Shown here piece after piece: positions 33,785-47,100 of a stretch of DNA of 64,000 nucleotides. A program made the position numbers and the translations under genes. The stretch covers positions 124,001 through 188,000 of the forward strand of contig CAJNOP010000021.1 in assembly GCA_905250075.1 (NCBI GenBank), given 5' to 3'. The notes under the pieces are model-generated. The model was not told the DNA's origin and did not search any database. It was given only the letters and a program-made list of their open reading frames with translations. The first letter of the stretch is position 1. Each line of letters begins with the position of its first letter. Origin of the DNA: Rotaria sp. Silwood1. Lineage: Eukaryota > Rotifera > Eurotatoria > Philodinida > Philodinidae.

Positions 33785-35192
33785 CCATATTGTTATTAAA
33801 TTGCGTTTGTTCTACTTGTCTTTTATAAGCGAAAGGCAAGACTCTTGTCACAAACACACAAATATATATAAACACAACATGGAAAATAAGTATTCATAGA
33901 TATTACAGAGCGAAAATAGTTGAATCTTCATCGTTTGCTTAATGTTGGATTTTTAGTATTTCGATTTTTTTTTCTTTTTCTTCTATACTTTCAAATAGGA
34001 TTATGTTTCCATCACTATCGACAAGCACCTAGTTGCCATTGTTTCTTTCGCCGCATGTTTCTTTTTTTTCTTTATGATTCCATGTTGTTTGAGTAATTGT
34101 GTTGGTTAGATACGAAACGGAAAAAAAAAGAAAATTTTCTTCAACCAGCAAACATGCTTTTGTTAATGACTGTCTTTTATTTCTATTTAATAAAAAGTAA
34201 ATAAAAATATTTTCTAATGATAAATTATACCTTTAAGTTAATGAGAAAAATATCTTTATAGATAAAATGTACTTTCAATAGCGCACACAGATCAATGGAT
34301 GTTATTATATTTAAGAAAATGACGTAGAAAAAAAAATACTCTTGTTGACAAAAAAGAAACAATGAGAAATCTTTTGTCAGATAACCTTCAGTAACTTTTC
34401 GCTGTATTGTATCTATATCAAAACATGAACAAATGACTGAACTTCAGTTTGAAAAATATAGAAATTAATTCATTTTCTTAGTAATCAATATTATAAAGTT
34501 TTATTGAGGTTCATCAATAAAATGATGATATTTGAGAGTAAACGTTAGTTTATATAACTAAAAATTTTTATGAAATATAAAACGATAATCCTTAGTAGTG
34601 ATTAAGTTCAAATGAAATATATACGATTGTTAATTATGAAATGCAATCTTAAGTAAAGATCTTTCGATTGAACCATTGTAATTCAATACATTCGTTTAAA
34701 TTACTGCTGATCAGTTTTGATCTTTTATTTAACGATCTCTGTTGGAATTTACCAGATGAAGAATGTTCTAGGTGCTTTTTTTTTACAGAGAGTATCTTTA
34801 TCAGATGTTTTTTTTTAATCAAAATAATCACAGTAGTCTTATGTTGAATAAAAATAATCGAAAAAATCATAAAACTTTTCAATCATACATTCATACAATG
34901 AAATCAATGCTACCTAGTTGTTATTACACCATAAAAAGACTTTTAGAAGAAGTTTACACTTCGCAGTGATGTGTCACTTTAAGATGAAGATAAATATTGT
35001 CTCATGTCACATTGTTTGAGTTGCAATTGATAAAGATATACCAGAAGTTGAGTCTTCTTTCCAAAAAAAAAAATTCTCAACTATAGACTATATTCTGTCT
35101 ATATTATTTGTATTAAATATTCTAATGGGTTCGATTAAAACTCGTATGTTATCGATTATAAATTTCCTATAAATAGTTTCGTTCTATATCAG
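33785..35192. other. Intergenic, AT-rich
   Basis: Only short chance open frames, with no splice-supported exon or obvious repeat. Confidence 0.4.
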
Positions 35193-35589
35193 AAGTAATC
35201 AACGATAATACACGTGGACGAGTTATTCCCAACAGAACTGGTACCTTTCCTATAACGACAAAATATGATAGACAAAACTGTTGTTGTATATCTGGACTAA
35301 TAACTTTATCAAAAATGAAACCAAATTATCTACGATTTGTAAGTCAAGTTGACGATTCTGTTTGCCTAAAACATCGTCATATTGATTCAACTATTACTAT
35401 GTCTACTGACTTCAAAACTGAACATTTTTTTTAATGAGTGGTTTAATTGATGTTACGTTGAGTGGTGATAATCGTGGTATTCACTTATACAATCGAAAAG
35501 CTCGTATGTGTAGTGAAAGTATATTGAGAAATAGTGCAAGATCAATTATATCAAACAGTGTTTTCATTAGAAAGAATTTTTTATATTGA
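35193..35589 (+). pseudogene. Decayed gene fragment with a poly-T frameshift
   Basis: An acceptor-like TATATCAG precedes a frame of about 80 residues (NDNTRGRVIPNRTGTFPITT, then KYDRQNCCCISGLITLSKM, FVSQVDDSVCLKHRHIDST) that ends at TAA 35432-35434 inside a T-run. Adding one T continues smoothly as MSGLIDVTLSGDNRGIHLYN, then RKARMCSESILRN, to TGA at 35587-35589. The 8-T run 35425-35432 is therefore the probable frameshift site. The protein-like composition across both halves supports a former gene. I do not recognise the family. Confidence 0.4.
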
Positions 35590-35849
35590 CAAGAACATCT
35601 TTATTGCTTAATATAAATTGAAAATTTTATCATATTAATCTATCTTGCTATTGGACCAAGTAATATTACTAGAATCAGTTGATCTATCCACTAGTCTTAA
35701 TTATTATTTGAATAGATATAAAGTGTAAGCTACATTCTATAATATTCTCTACTAATCATTAGTAAAATCTTCATTCTAATCTTAGACAATCATCTTTGTA
35801 AAACATTCACAAAGCTTATACATAAAATTGGTGTTTCCTTTCAATGTAA

Positions 35850-36090
35850 CTTTAATTTTGACATAAGTTTGAAATCTATAGTTTAGCAAATTTTCTCAAA
35901 ATAGAACATCATTTTCATGCATGTTTTTGAATGTTTTCCGAAGATGATAGATTTCTAACAAATCTTAATCGAAAACATCTGGAGTTGTTCTCTTTCGATT
36001 GCTGAGAATCATTGCTCGCTAGTTATTGGCGTTGTTGATTTAATAAGATTACATCAATCCGCATCTAATTCTGACGAGGCAATAAAATGT
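35850..36090. repeat. Diverged copy of 860-1110
   Basis: Shared ordered blocks in the same orientation are TGCATGxAAATGxTGTTC on the complement, GCGAAGATAATG/CCGAAGATGATAG and ATCACTAGCTATTGCCATTGTC / GCTCGCTAGTTATTGGCGTTGTT. The similarity is ancient and patchy. It could be an old transposon or an old duplicated gene piece. Confidence 0.35.
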
Positions 36091-36496
36091 AGTATAAGAC
36101 AATATTATTGTACTTATAGTTTTGTTTGCATATCTCATTTAAATTCTAAACAACTTCGTATTCGAACATAAGTTGAAAATGTTATTTGTCTATTGAATCA
36201 TCATATTGATTTGATGATTAAGTATATGTTACATTAATTTCCTATAATCACGTATTATCGATGTTTACAATTGAGCTATTTCATAATATAGTGAAAATGT
36301 TATTCGATGATAAAACATGAGTTTTTTTATTGGTTTCGCTAATAAATAAAAGTATTATATTCTCTGTTACTAAAATTCTTTCTTTAGTGTCTGGTTGAAA
36401 TATTTGTTGATGAAAGAAAAAAAACGAAAAAGAAAACTCATATTCATGTACAATTAACAATCAAATGTTAACAAAAAAAAGAAATTTTTTTTTTAA

Positions 36497-37204
36497 TTAA
36501 TGTAATTTATTCATATGAATAAGTAATCTTTTTTGCCAAAAGTCATTATGAATAATAATAGCATCACATTGAATTGAAAAATGTCGAATTGGAATATTCG
36601 TAAAACGTTTACTGCCTGAATTATATCTGTAAAACAAAAATACAATCGATTAATTTTATTTTTTTATTTGAATATTCTCTTTAGACAACAAATACGTACT
36701 TGAACCATTTTTCTACCATAATTTCCGTAATAATATTAGGTCCAACACCATATAATTTTTCAATAATATCTGTTTCAGGTATGTACATATAGACAGAACG
36801 AAATTGAAGACGATGATCACGAAAAAGAATGATAAAATGTCGAGCTTCAGATAATTCAATTTCCTATTCAAATGTAATCTTCATATAAGTAGTTTAAAAA
36901 ACAAAAAACGAAATATTTTACTCGAGTAACAATATCACGTTGTCGTTCATTAGCTGGACCAGCAAGAACAATTTGTTTAAACGCATTAAGTATTGTTTTT
37001 TTATTTGATTTCGTTGATAAATGTGTTTGACTTCGAGCAAGACGTGATCCTAGGAAAACAAAACAAAGATTCATCTATTTTAAAAGAACACATTATTAAT
37101 TAATTTTTACCTCCTGGTGTTGATAAAGCTATCGATGAAAGTGAACCACTTAATGGTGATTCAATGGTTAAATCAAATGCATCATCAAGTAAATTAAATG
37201 ATCG

Positions 37205-37238
<34 letters not shown>

Positions 37239-40200
37239 GATTGTTTATAATTATTATTATTGTTATTCATAGAAATGTTCATTAGACTACCACCAAATAA
37301 AGCTGAAGGTCTTGTTGTTCGTATTATTGGTATTGTTGCTTTAGAATTTAATGATGTAAATGAATCATAATGTTCATTTATATTACATATACTTGCAGCT
37401 CGATTCATTTTTGATCGAGATGCTGTTGTTGATGCTGTTAAACTTGGTGATAGATAATCATATCGATTTGTAGTTCGTTTTGGTGTTTGTACTGAAAACA
37501 AAAATCTTTTAATGTTTATTTGAAATGAATAATTAATTCTATTTACTTGATTTTTTTCCACTTGTTGTACTAAATAAATCAAATGTTGAGCCACCATAAC
37601 TAATATCATCGTCAAATGAAACAAATGATTGCATCGATGCTTTTCGTTTTAAACGATTTCGATTTCGAGCAGCTGCAAAATAATAATCATTCGATGATGG
37701 TGGATCAGCTTCAAAACGTTTTTGTTCGATATGTGCTTGTAAAATAGTTTTACGACGTAGATCATTTTCTTGTCGTCGTTGTGCCATATATTCTTCATAA
37801 AGACGATATTCACTTTGACTGTCAATAGCTGCTGTTAATCGTTCATTTTTTTTTATTAATTGTTCTTCACGTCGTTGAATTTGTCGACGTATAAGTGTAG
37901 CTTTTTTTGCTTGCATTCGTTCGAGATCTTTAGGCTAATATGAAATATGAGAATTTTTAAATCAAAACAAAAAAAATTAAATCAAAAGAGTTACTTACTG
38001 TTAATGGAGTACCAAATGGAATAAATATTAGATTATCACCTTTGATTGAAATGCTTTCAGCTTCTGTAATATTATCTATAGATATATCAAGAAAACTTAT
38101 TGTAAAAACTCTGAGTTTCTAACATAAGAAATATGATATTCGTTTAGCAAACGTTCCACCTTACGTTATTATAATGTCCGAATATGAAATACTTTTTCAT
38201 AATAAGGAACATCAACTCTAATGTTTTCATAAAGTCACTGTAGAGTATCTACTAAATGAATACTATGAAACATGATAAAGTTGATTGAATACATATTATA
38301 TCGATTTCATTTCGTAATAAAAACTATGTATTAGAAAGAAAACAATATAGAGATTTTTCTTTGATATGAATGATTAATCATCTTGTCATATATGAACATC
38401 TGTCAGCTTAATATAACAACGTCAGTTTGACATTGAGTTCTTCTCATTTCGTCGGTTGAATTCTATACAAACTATCTTCATGCCGATTATCTTCAGGTGA
38501 ATATCATGCTAATAGACTAGAGGATATCTTCGTTTCAAGATAGTACTATGGAAGTATTAGGTATATTGATAGAAGAAAGTTGCAAGTTTTTATTAATAAG
38601 TCATTAAAATTTTGGTACATTTAAATTCTAGTGCTATCTACTGTAATACAAAAGTAGATGATTCTTTTCGAATACTTTCATCACTGTTCAAACACAAGAC
38701 GTGTTAGATATCTGACAATTTTCCTCTTTTGAGCTCATCACCGTCATTTGCTGATAGAAATCGAAGATACTTTTCACTAAAACGATCGGTAAAAGCCTCT
38801 ACAAAATGGAATATATCAAAAAGCTTCTGGATATCTTGAGGTATGTTCAGATTTACAAAAAAGGAAATTACCCATATTTCTGAAATTTCCATCAGCTCGA
38901 TTACTATATAGCAGTGCAAATCAAAAGTTTTTAGATATATTGAAAATTTCAGTAATTTTAGAAATTTCTGTAAGTACGTCATTGCGAAAATTTCAGAAAT
39001 TTCGGAAATTACATTATTTTAGAAAGTAACGTACAATTCCGAACACAAATGCTTGAAATCTCCGAAACTTCCGAAATTTCCTTTTTCGAAAGTCTGAACA
39101 CTGCTGGATATCTTCGTGTCTTTGTAGTTAACTACCCATGCAAGTATACTACCGAAATTAAACCATGGCCGTTCAAACTTCTCATATGTATTATTTTTAT
39201 CGGAAAGTATCGATTTTTCTCTTTTAATTCAATAACAATAGTTTTAAGCGACTTTACTAAGTTTTTTATTAATGAATAAACACTTGAAATTCTTTTCTGT
39301 TGTTAGAACAAAAAAAATTAATTCACTCGATCAAACTATAGTAGAGATATTCTATTCTTTTTTTTTCTAGTAAGTTATTTTTAGAACAGTCAGCACATAA
39401 CTAGCTATTCAGGTATGTCAATTCAAAAGAGATTGATGACAAGGTATGAATGATTGACATAACTATCAATCATGCTTCGTAAATGTACGAACATCCTTTC
39501 TACAAGACTCAAAAATGGTCTTTTATAAACGATATAAATATTTTACCATTTGATTTCGTTTCCGTTGAAATTTGTTTTGGATGTTCATCAGCTGTACGAC
39601 TAGATGAAAATCTTTTTAATTTATCTTTGATATCACTTAATTCAGCACTTAATTTATTCAATGTTGGTGTTGAATGATATTGACTTTTCTTATTATTTGA
39701 TAAATATGATTTTCCTCCAGCAGTTCCTATGGGTCGATTTATACAAGAATTCGATGTTGATAAAGTTGGGCGTATTTGTATATCTGGTATTTCAGTACCA
39801 AATTGCTTTCTCCATAATTCTCGTAAAATTTGTATAATTGCAAGCATTTCTTCTTTACTTAATGGTTTACTTAAATCGACAAGAGCTGGATTCTTTATTG
39901 TTGTATCAACAACATCATCATTATTTACTGTCTTTGCGCCATCACTGCAACCTGAATCACTGGGTGATTCTTCCATAAGACATGGTAACATAGATGAAGT
40001 ATGATAGGTATAATTTGTAGATGATCGAGATTCATCATGTGGAATATAGACATTCTAAAATAGCATACATATATACATATCAATTCAAAAGTCAAAATTT
40101 TTGAAGTATCTACCTCAAGTGCTAAAATTGAAGATGACGAAGCAGAAGGAGGAGATGATTGTTCTCCTACTACTGTTGAAGAAAGCACTTGATCTGGTTG

Positions 40201-41105
40201 AGTAGATGATGATGATGACGAGAAATAACGACATAACCGTTGTTTTTTAGCATCAAGTAACGCTCTAAGAAAAGTTATATATCATTTATTACTGTTTAAA
40301 TGTGCATCAGACTGATATGAATTGAGATATGGATCTTTCTTTTCTTTATATATATATATATGTCATGTTGTATGTGGTATGCTCAAAATCATATACTTAA
40401 TCGATTTTAATATATACTATTCTGCGTTCTTTTTTTTTTATATATTTCATATCATCTGCTGTCTTACGTTCAAATTTATGCATACGCATATCAACTGTCA
40501 CGCAATCTATGCATTGTAGAGGATTCTTCATTAATCCTACAAATGTTCTTTGTTCATCTAGTTTATTTTTCTTTATATTGTATTACGATTATTATTATGA
40601 CAGATTTTATATAAAAATCAGTCAATACTAGAGCTACTTGAAACTCATTTGAATAAGAGTATATTGATATAACAGCAGTCAATTCAAAAGAAATATTACA
40701 TCATCTCAATTGAGTTAAAAAATATTTTTACCTGACACTATGTAATTTTTCTTGTAATTCATTATTATTAATATTCATTGATGAAATAAACGAAGGATCA
40801 TGAGTTGTAGCAGCGGCGGCGGCAGCAGCAGCATCTGATCGTGACTTAGCTTGTGCTTGCCATGTTGTTTTTGTCTGAGATTTTAATGTTGTTGGTGAGA
40901 CATTATTTGATGGAGTTTTCGTTGATGCTGTTGGTGTTCGAAAATCACAAGATGATGATGATGACGATGAAGAAGATAGTAATGATGGAGAATAAAATTC
41001 ATTTGATTTATTTTGATAAGCATTATGACTTTGAGCAATCCAACGTGATACATAACTTGTTGGTGTTGTTACTTCAGAATTTGAAGTACTAATAACAGTC
41101 GTCAT
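36497..41105 (-). CDS. CAMSAP/Patronin-like microtubule minus-end protein with CKK domain
   Basis: Nine exons (41105-40732, 40264-40114, 40054-39547, 38075-37999, 37934-37547, 37491-37111, 37049-36922, 36863-36700, 36626-36497) join in frame to 766 residues. Known role: CAMSAP/Patronin proteins cap and stabilise non-centrosomal microtubule minus ends, and the C-terminal CKK domain binds between tubulin dimers. Seen: a CKK domain from about residue 645 to the end (ILNAFKQIVLAGPANERQRD, SEARHFIILFRDHRLQFRSV, YGVGPNIITEIMVEKWFKY, IHNDFWQ). A charged helix at about 371-445 (RRQIQRREEQLIKKNERL) matches the family's coiled coil. Low-complexity Ser, Ala and Gln tracts fill the rest. The calponin-homology domain normally at the N-terminus is not seen; the frame upstream of the chosen ATG meets TGA within about 20 bp. 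The 1.47-kb intron 3 holds a diverged inverted repeat. Either the gene is truncated or more 5' exons lie beyond recognition. Confidence 0.9.
37203..37239 (-). repeat. (CAA)n polyglutamine tract in the CAMSAP-like gene
   Basis: About eleven consecutive CAA codons (GTT units on the plus strand), directly following an Asn-rich stretch. A pure trinucleotide run is prone to length change. It lies in the disordered linker before the CKK domain. Confidence 0.95.
38815..39115. repeat. Diverged inverted repeat in CAMSAP intron 3
   Basis: The left arm contains GGATATCTTGAGGTATGTTCAG then an AAAAAAGGAAATT block. The right arm contains the reversed counterpart: GAAATTTCCTTTTTC, GTCTGAACACTGCTGGATATC. 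The centre (38950-39080) is full of GAAATTTC-type palindromes. Arms are imperfect, so this is probably an old foldback insertion. Confidence 0.45.
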
Positions 41106-44100
41106 TCTCGTCTGTATTGTTCAATTCGTTCTTTGTTCTTTTGTTTTAGATATTGATAAGATTAACAATCTAATTCTGATGTATGATAGAGATAAAAATG
41201 TGTAAGATAATGTTTAGCCCCGGTTTAACAGTCGTGTGTCAACATGTCACTGACGGGTATGTAAGTGAGAATATGTATATATGTATATATGATCAAGAAA
41301 GAAAAAGAAAACGAAAAAAAAACCGAAATGACATACATAGACAAAAGATGGTATAGGAGCTATTTGAATAAGATTAGCCTCAGGTGAGAATTCATATATA
41401 TATATATATATACAGAGAATATATTTAGCTCATCGTTCGTTCAAACCAAACAATTGACCACTAATTCATGTATACGTATATACAAACGTAAAGAAATGAT
41501 GCAATCGAAAATTTAATACTCATGTGAATGAAATATAAATTGGAGAGAGAGAGAGAGAGAGTAGTCACTTTTTTCTGCCTATTCTTTTTATTTCATCATA
41601 GAAGATTTCATTTTTTTTTCAATGCTATACTAGCAGGGTTGCTATTATTATGACTTACTATTAACAAACTATTATTCAACAATAAACTAAATAGTATATA
41701 GCAGACAGTAGTTCATGAAAAAAGAAAAAAGACTGATGTCAGTCTAACATACGTGATAAGAAATATGTGAATATACAGTAATAGTCAAGGTAGATAGAAA
41801 CGAAGACCTTGCTCTATTTCTTCAATGATTTTCGTTGTATTTTTTTTTGCTAAATGATGATACTCTTTTCCTTCTTTTTTTCTTTTACCTTTCCAATCAT
41901 AGATATCAATGTCATGAAACTATGCCCTCAAGCTATATCATTTACAGAATGTAATAATAATAATAGTATAAAACCTCCCTATTTGTCTCACTAAGTGTCT
42001 TTTTATAAGCGATCAATTTCAATTTGTTATACATACATATATGTTTAAAAGTATTTTGTCTTTCGCGATGAAGCGACAAAATAAAAAGAAAAAGACAAAA
42101 GGAAAGAACGAGAAAGTCAGACGAGACTGTCTCATCACTTCAATGAGATCAATGCTCTTTGTATAGAAGTATGTGTTTCTTTTTGTTTCGGGCTCGCTTT
42201 ATATATTCATGTATAATATCATACATACAGTTGACCTTCTCCTTCTTCTTCGTTTTTTTTCATCGGTTTTTAAAAATGAAGCAAAATCGATGAGTTGGCT
42301 TGTATGTGTACAAAGAAGAAGAGAAAAGGAGGAGCAAGTATGAGCGGTGAAAGTAAAAGATGACAGCAATTGAAACATTGATGATAGAGAAAGAAGTGAG
42401 AAAAAAAAAGAAGGAAGAAAATGTAAAATTTAATTGAATTTCATGTTCAAATAAATAGCTTGAAGTAGAAATATCAAACAAGGATAATTAAAAAATGTCT
42501 CATTTTCTTTTTCTTTCAAAAAAGTTTTTTATAGATCAAAACTTTTAACTTTAGCAATGTATACCTTTGAAAATTTAATGATTGTACTGTTCAATTGAAT
42601 GCTTCATTATTCTTGTCTAACCAAATAAATCTCGCAATTGGACAGCTTGTCAGTTACAATTACTCCACATATAGTATAGTTGTTATAATGAGGTCTAATC
42701 GAGAACAGATATAATAGATGTATGATGATTTGAGAATAATTTGTATGCGCGTGAGTCTTCGTACAAAATCAAACTCGATGCGTACGTTATGAATGCACGT
42801 GTGAATATGAAAAAAGAGACAAGCATATAGGTAGGATGCAACTGATGAGAATAGGAGCGGGATGGTACAACTGAATGAACATCAAATAGAAAGAAAAAAA
42901 AGAAAAAGAAAAAAAAAAGTGTTAGAGAGCACAGAATGGTAAGGTAAATAGAACAGAGGTGTATAATAGTATCCATAACGAGCATAGCCTTGTATCTATG
43001 ATTTAGGTTTCAAAAATTGGAATCATGTATACACACATATGAGAATTAAAGATATAAGTGTTATGAAATAAAAAGACATTGTTCGAAAACAAAGAAATTC
43101 CTCGTAAAGAACTATAATAATAATTGTGTTCAAGTTTTTATTAAACTATCAATCAATTTGAATTTTCATGAATACTGGTAAAATAAACTATTTAATAAGA
43201 AATATTATTACAACAATATTTCTTATCATAGTTATTCTATTTATAATCATAATTGTAAATGTGTTCATAGTAAAAATGTATGATATTAAATTGTTAATTT
43301 ATTAAATGTAAAAATTTCATTTTTCAATGATATGTTTAAAACTGAATAGTTAATATATAATCAGTTTATATTTGGCAATAATTGATTAAGTATTTGAGGA
43401 GGTGCTTTAATTTTGATACTTTTCTACTAAATTATTCGAATGATCTGGTTATTTTATATTTAATTTGAAATATAATTAATATAGACTGAAAAGAAAACAT
43501 AATGACAGTTTTTTCATTCATTTCAATATTCGACGATATACGAGATACATGGTTTCTTCACATTTTTGTGTTAGAAGAACCTTGACTGGTTTTTTTACGG
43601 CAATGTTTATACCAACCTTGAATACTTGTCTATTTTACACATTAAACATTCTATGCATAATGCAGAACAAGAGGCTCATATTCACACCTTCAAAACGTAA
43701 TATAAATTCATTGTTACTACGAGTTATTTTTTTTTTGTTATCAGAGAGAGATGTTTTTGTGTCTCTGATATTCTCATTTTTAGGGGTTTTTCTCGAGTAG
43801 AAATAGTTCCATTTCTTATTTTCTTCTTGTATATATTCATGCAAAAAGTGTTCATATATTTATAGAAGTTTAAACAAAGAAAACTAAGATTAATTTTTCT
43901 TTAATTCTATATGCTTCAAGATTGTTTAATTTTTTAACATTCTTGAATCATCACTGTTGATTATATGGATACAAAATCATGTTCATGCGAAATATTTACT
44001 ATCTCTAATTTAAAATAATTTTCGACATAATTTTTTTTATAAGTTTTGGTTTCATTAGAATTAACTCATCTTTAAAGGTATTTTTACTAGAAATTGAAAT

Positions 44101-47100
44101 AATGGAATTTCGATCGAAAATTTTCTCCATAGATAAGTCTCTTGGTCCTTACAGTTTCCTGAAAGTTTAAGCCGAAAACAATATCCAGACATTGAATATC
44201 TCATAAATAGCTGTTTGTCACAGACATATCATAAAAGTCGAGTATAGTTGAGACTTCAATATCTTTACGAAAAAACATTCTTTTCGGCTAAAAATTTCAG
44301 GCTCGAATTCTGTTATTTGACTTTTCTGTTAATATTTAAAAATGAGCCGGTAACCTTCTTGTAAGTCCAAATATGACTTCAAACGATGATGCATAGTTGG
44401 AGTAGTTCCCTCCTGAGAGAAAAGGTGGATTTTGGGTCTCGGTGAAGTTCAATAAATTTCGCTGAATTTACTATGGCATTCATTGAAGTTTACTAAGATC
44501 TTGATAAGCTAGATAAGCAACTTTGTTCTCGACAACAACAGAAACGAGAGAAAATAGAAGAAAGCTGAACATTCTGATAAAGGAAATTATGAAAGTCAAT
44601 ATAAGGCTTGACAAATTTTTTCATTTGTGAGACGTCTTTTCATGAGATCCACAGATGGAATGAGATGACCTGCAGATCCTATGCATTGATTAGATGGAAC
44701 AAATCAATTTATATTATGGGATAAGTTTTTTGTTTCACTCCGTCTCATTCGGAAACCTGCACATGATGTTTATTGTCGTTCGATCAAAACAATCTTTACT
44801 GATCGTTTCAATCTATATATTGGCTATTGTTTATCCGTTCTATTGCTAGCATAATCATTCTTTCCATTCATAAATCTCATCTGTATTAGAATATAAACAG
44901 TTGAAACCATAATTGGACTGTAGATTCCTTTAGTCAATAGTATTGAACAGATCGCTGGGCTAATGATAGTGATGTTTATTCTTACAAATATGTTGATGAA
45001 TTCTACATATTGGCATCGAAAATCGAACGATTATAAATCAAACGTAAAAGCGATAATAGAATTAGGCTTTCAAAATTCTGATACAAATGTACTATATCGA
45101 GTCTTTTCAATTATAAACGTGTTTGTCTTTCAACGGTATGTATCCAAAGATAACATTAGTCTCATTCTCTTTGTTCAATAAAAATTCGTATAGACTAATA
45201 TTTCTTATCAAATGTAAACACATAACGTCTGTTTTCATCATCGTACGGGTGTGTCACAAATCCGAAGTCTTAGAATTTAGTACGATATAGTTGTCGATTC
45301 TGAATTAGTCTTTAATGACCTAAATCGCTTGTATTTGGTAAGGCAAGGTATTACTATTTGTGGAGAATAATTTGGTTGTGTTCGTAAGAGGAAAAATTTT
45401 TGAGACAATTCAGTTCCATTCAGACGAACTATTCTCCAATTCCAAACCATTTGTTTAAATTTAAATACAAATCTGAAGCTTAGCGTAAAATTCATTTCGA
45501 CTTTGTTGAACTCTACAATGAATCTGATGAAAATAGCAATTTTCGATCAGGAATATCATAAAAGAAAGCATAAGGCAAGCAGCAACTGTACTGTCAATTT
45601 GTTCTCTACAAATTAAATTCTATAGACCATAGCAAATTGATTATGATCCTATAACATATAACACAAAGTGCAAAAGTTATAAATGAATATATGCATGATG
45701 TATAATCCGTTTCTCAAATAACGGATTTGTATAAAAGTTACACAATTATTCGCGCGTTATCTTAAGTAGAGTAGTTTCGAAAGTAGTGATTTTAGTATTA
45801 TTTCACTCTACAGAAAGCTTAAAAACAATTGATTCTCATATTCAATTGTAATGTCAACAAGGCTTTATATTTCTTCAATATATCATCAACAGTCAGTGAT
45901 CATTATTATATAAAAAACTTGAATGACAACTATACACTTCTACTGTAGATGGATAAAGAAAATGTTCATAGCTATGTATCATACACCTGGTAAAATACGA
46001 ATACCTAACTAGTCTGAGTCATAGCATCACCATAAGTATTATTTTCAAACACCTGAAGCTGAAAAATACTATCGTTCGATAGATACTCTATCAACTGACT
46101 CATGCTTAACGAGTGGAATATGTGCAAATATGTGAAGAAACTTAGGCGAAATTTAAAAAAGGAATATAGTAATGACTTATGGTTTTTGTCATATACATAT
46201 TGAACAAAAGAAGTTGAAACGTGCATAAAGAGTAAACAGAGAGTCTCAGTCAAATTTGCTTCGATGTATTCATTTTGTGCCAAAAAAATAGTTTTTTCTT
46301 TTTGCAGATTTTGTTTTGTCAAAAAAAATCAAAAAACAAAAGTCAGACTCGTACATACGCCATCAAATTTCACTATGAAAATGCTGAGCCACCTTTTCAT
46401 AGCAATATATATCCATATCTAAAATCGGAGGATATCTCCATTGTGCCACAATCACTTAACTCTTCGACTTTGTACCAAGTATTACTTTACTATTTGATCT
46501 AATCAAACAAAATGGGGTCGATACAAACGACTCTGAGTCATTAAATCGTGCTGTCAATCAGGGTAATGAAGTCAATGAGAAAAAATAATTATAGAAAAAC
46601 TTGTGATAAATGAATTGCACAGATAAGATTGTATGTAAATAATCAGATATGCTACTTCAAAAAACTTAATGAAATAAACAGTTAATTAATTTGTTTCTGA
46701 ATTATTATTTCTTTAAAAAATCAATACTGTTGCAATGCCATATGTATTTACTAACAGACTGGCACTGCAGAACACGTACGGCAAACATTTAAACACATAA
46801 TTAATCGATTTTTTTTTCTCTATTATTTCTTTAGAGGCAAAGTCAATAAGATTTGTATTCAATAATGGCACGTAACAAAACATCCAAAGTGATTCAGTTG
46901 AATGGAAAATAAAGCTTCCAGAAAAAGTCCTATATAAAAAAAATAGGTCAAATTAAATTATACAACGAACAGTGTTTATCCCATAATGTTACTAATAACC
47001 AGATTTACATAAGTAGTTTTCATGTGAAGAATATAAGATTTATGCTATTAAGACGCCTAGTATTATATATATATACCTAATTAGTTTTTTTATTTTTATC

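Noticed and set aside
43549-43800. 83-codon plus-strand frame
   Set aside because: Hydrophobic AT-rich sequence containing a local hairpin, with no motif or splice context.
46470-46590. Short plus-strand coding-looking piece (KQNGVDTNDSESLN...)
   Set aside because: It opens only after a stop, has no acceptor and no partner exon; too short to annotate.
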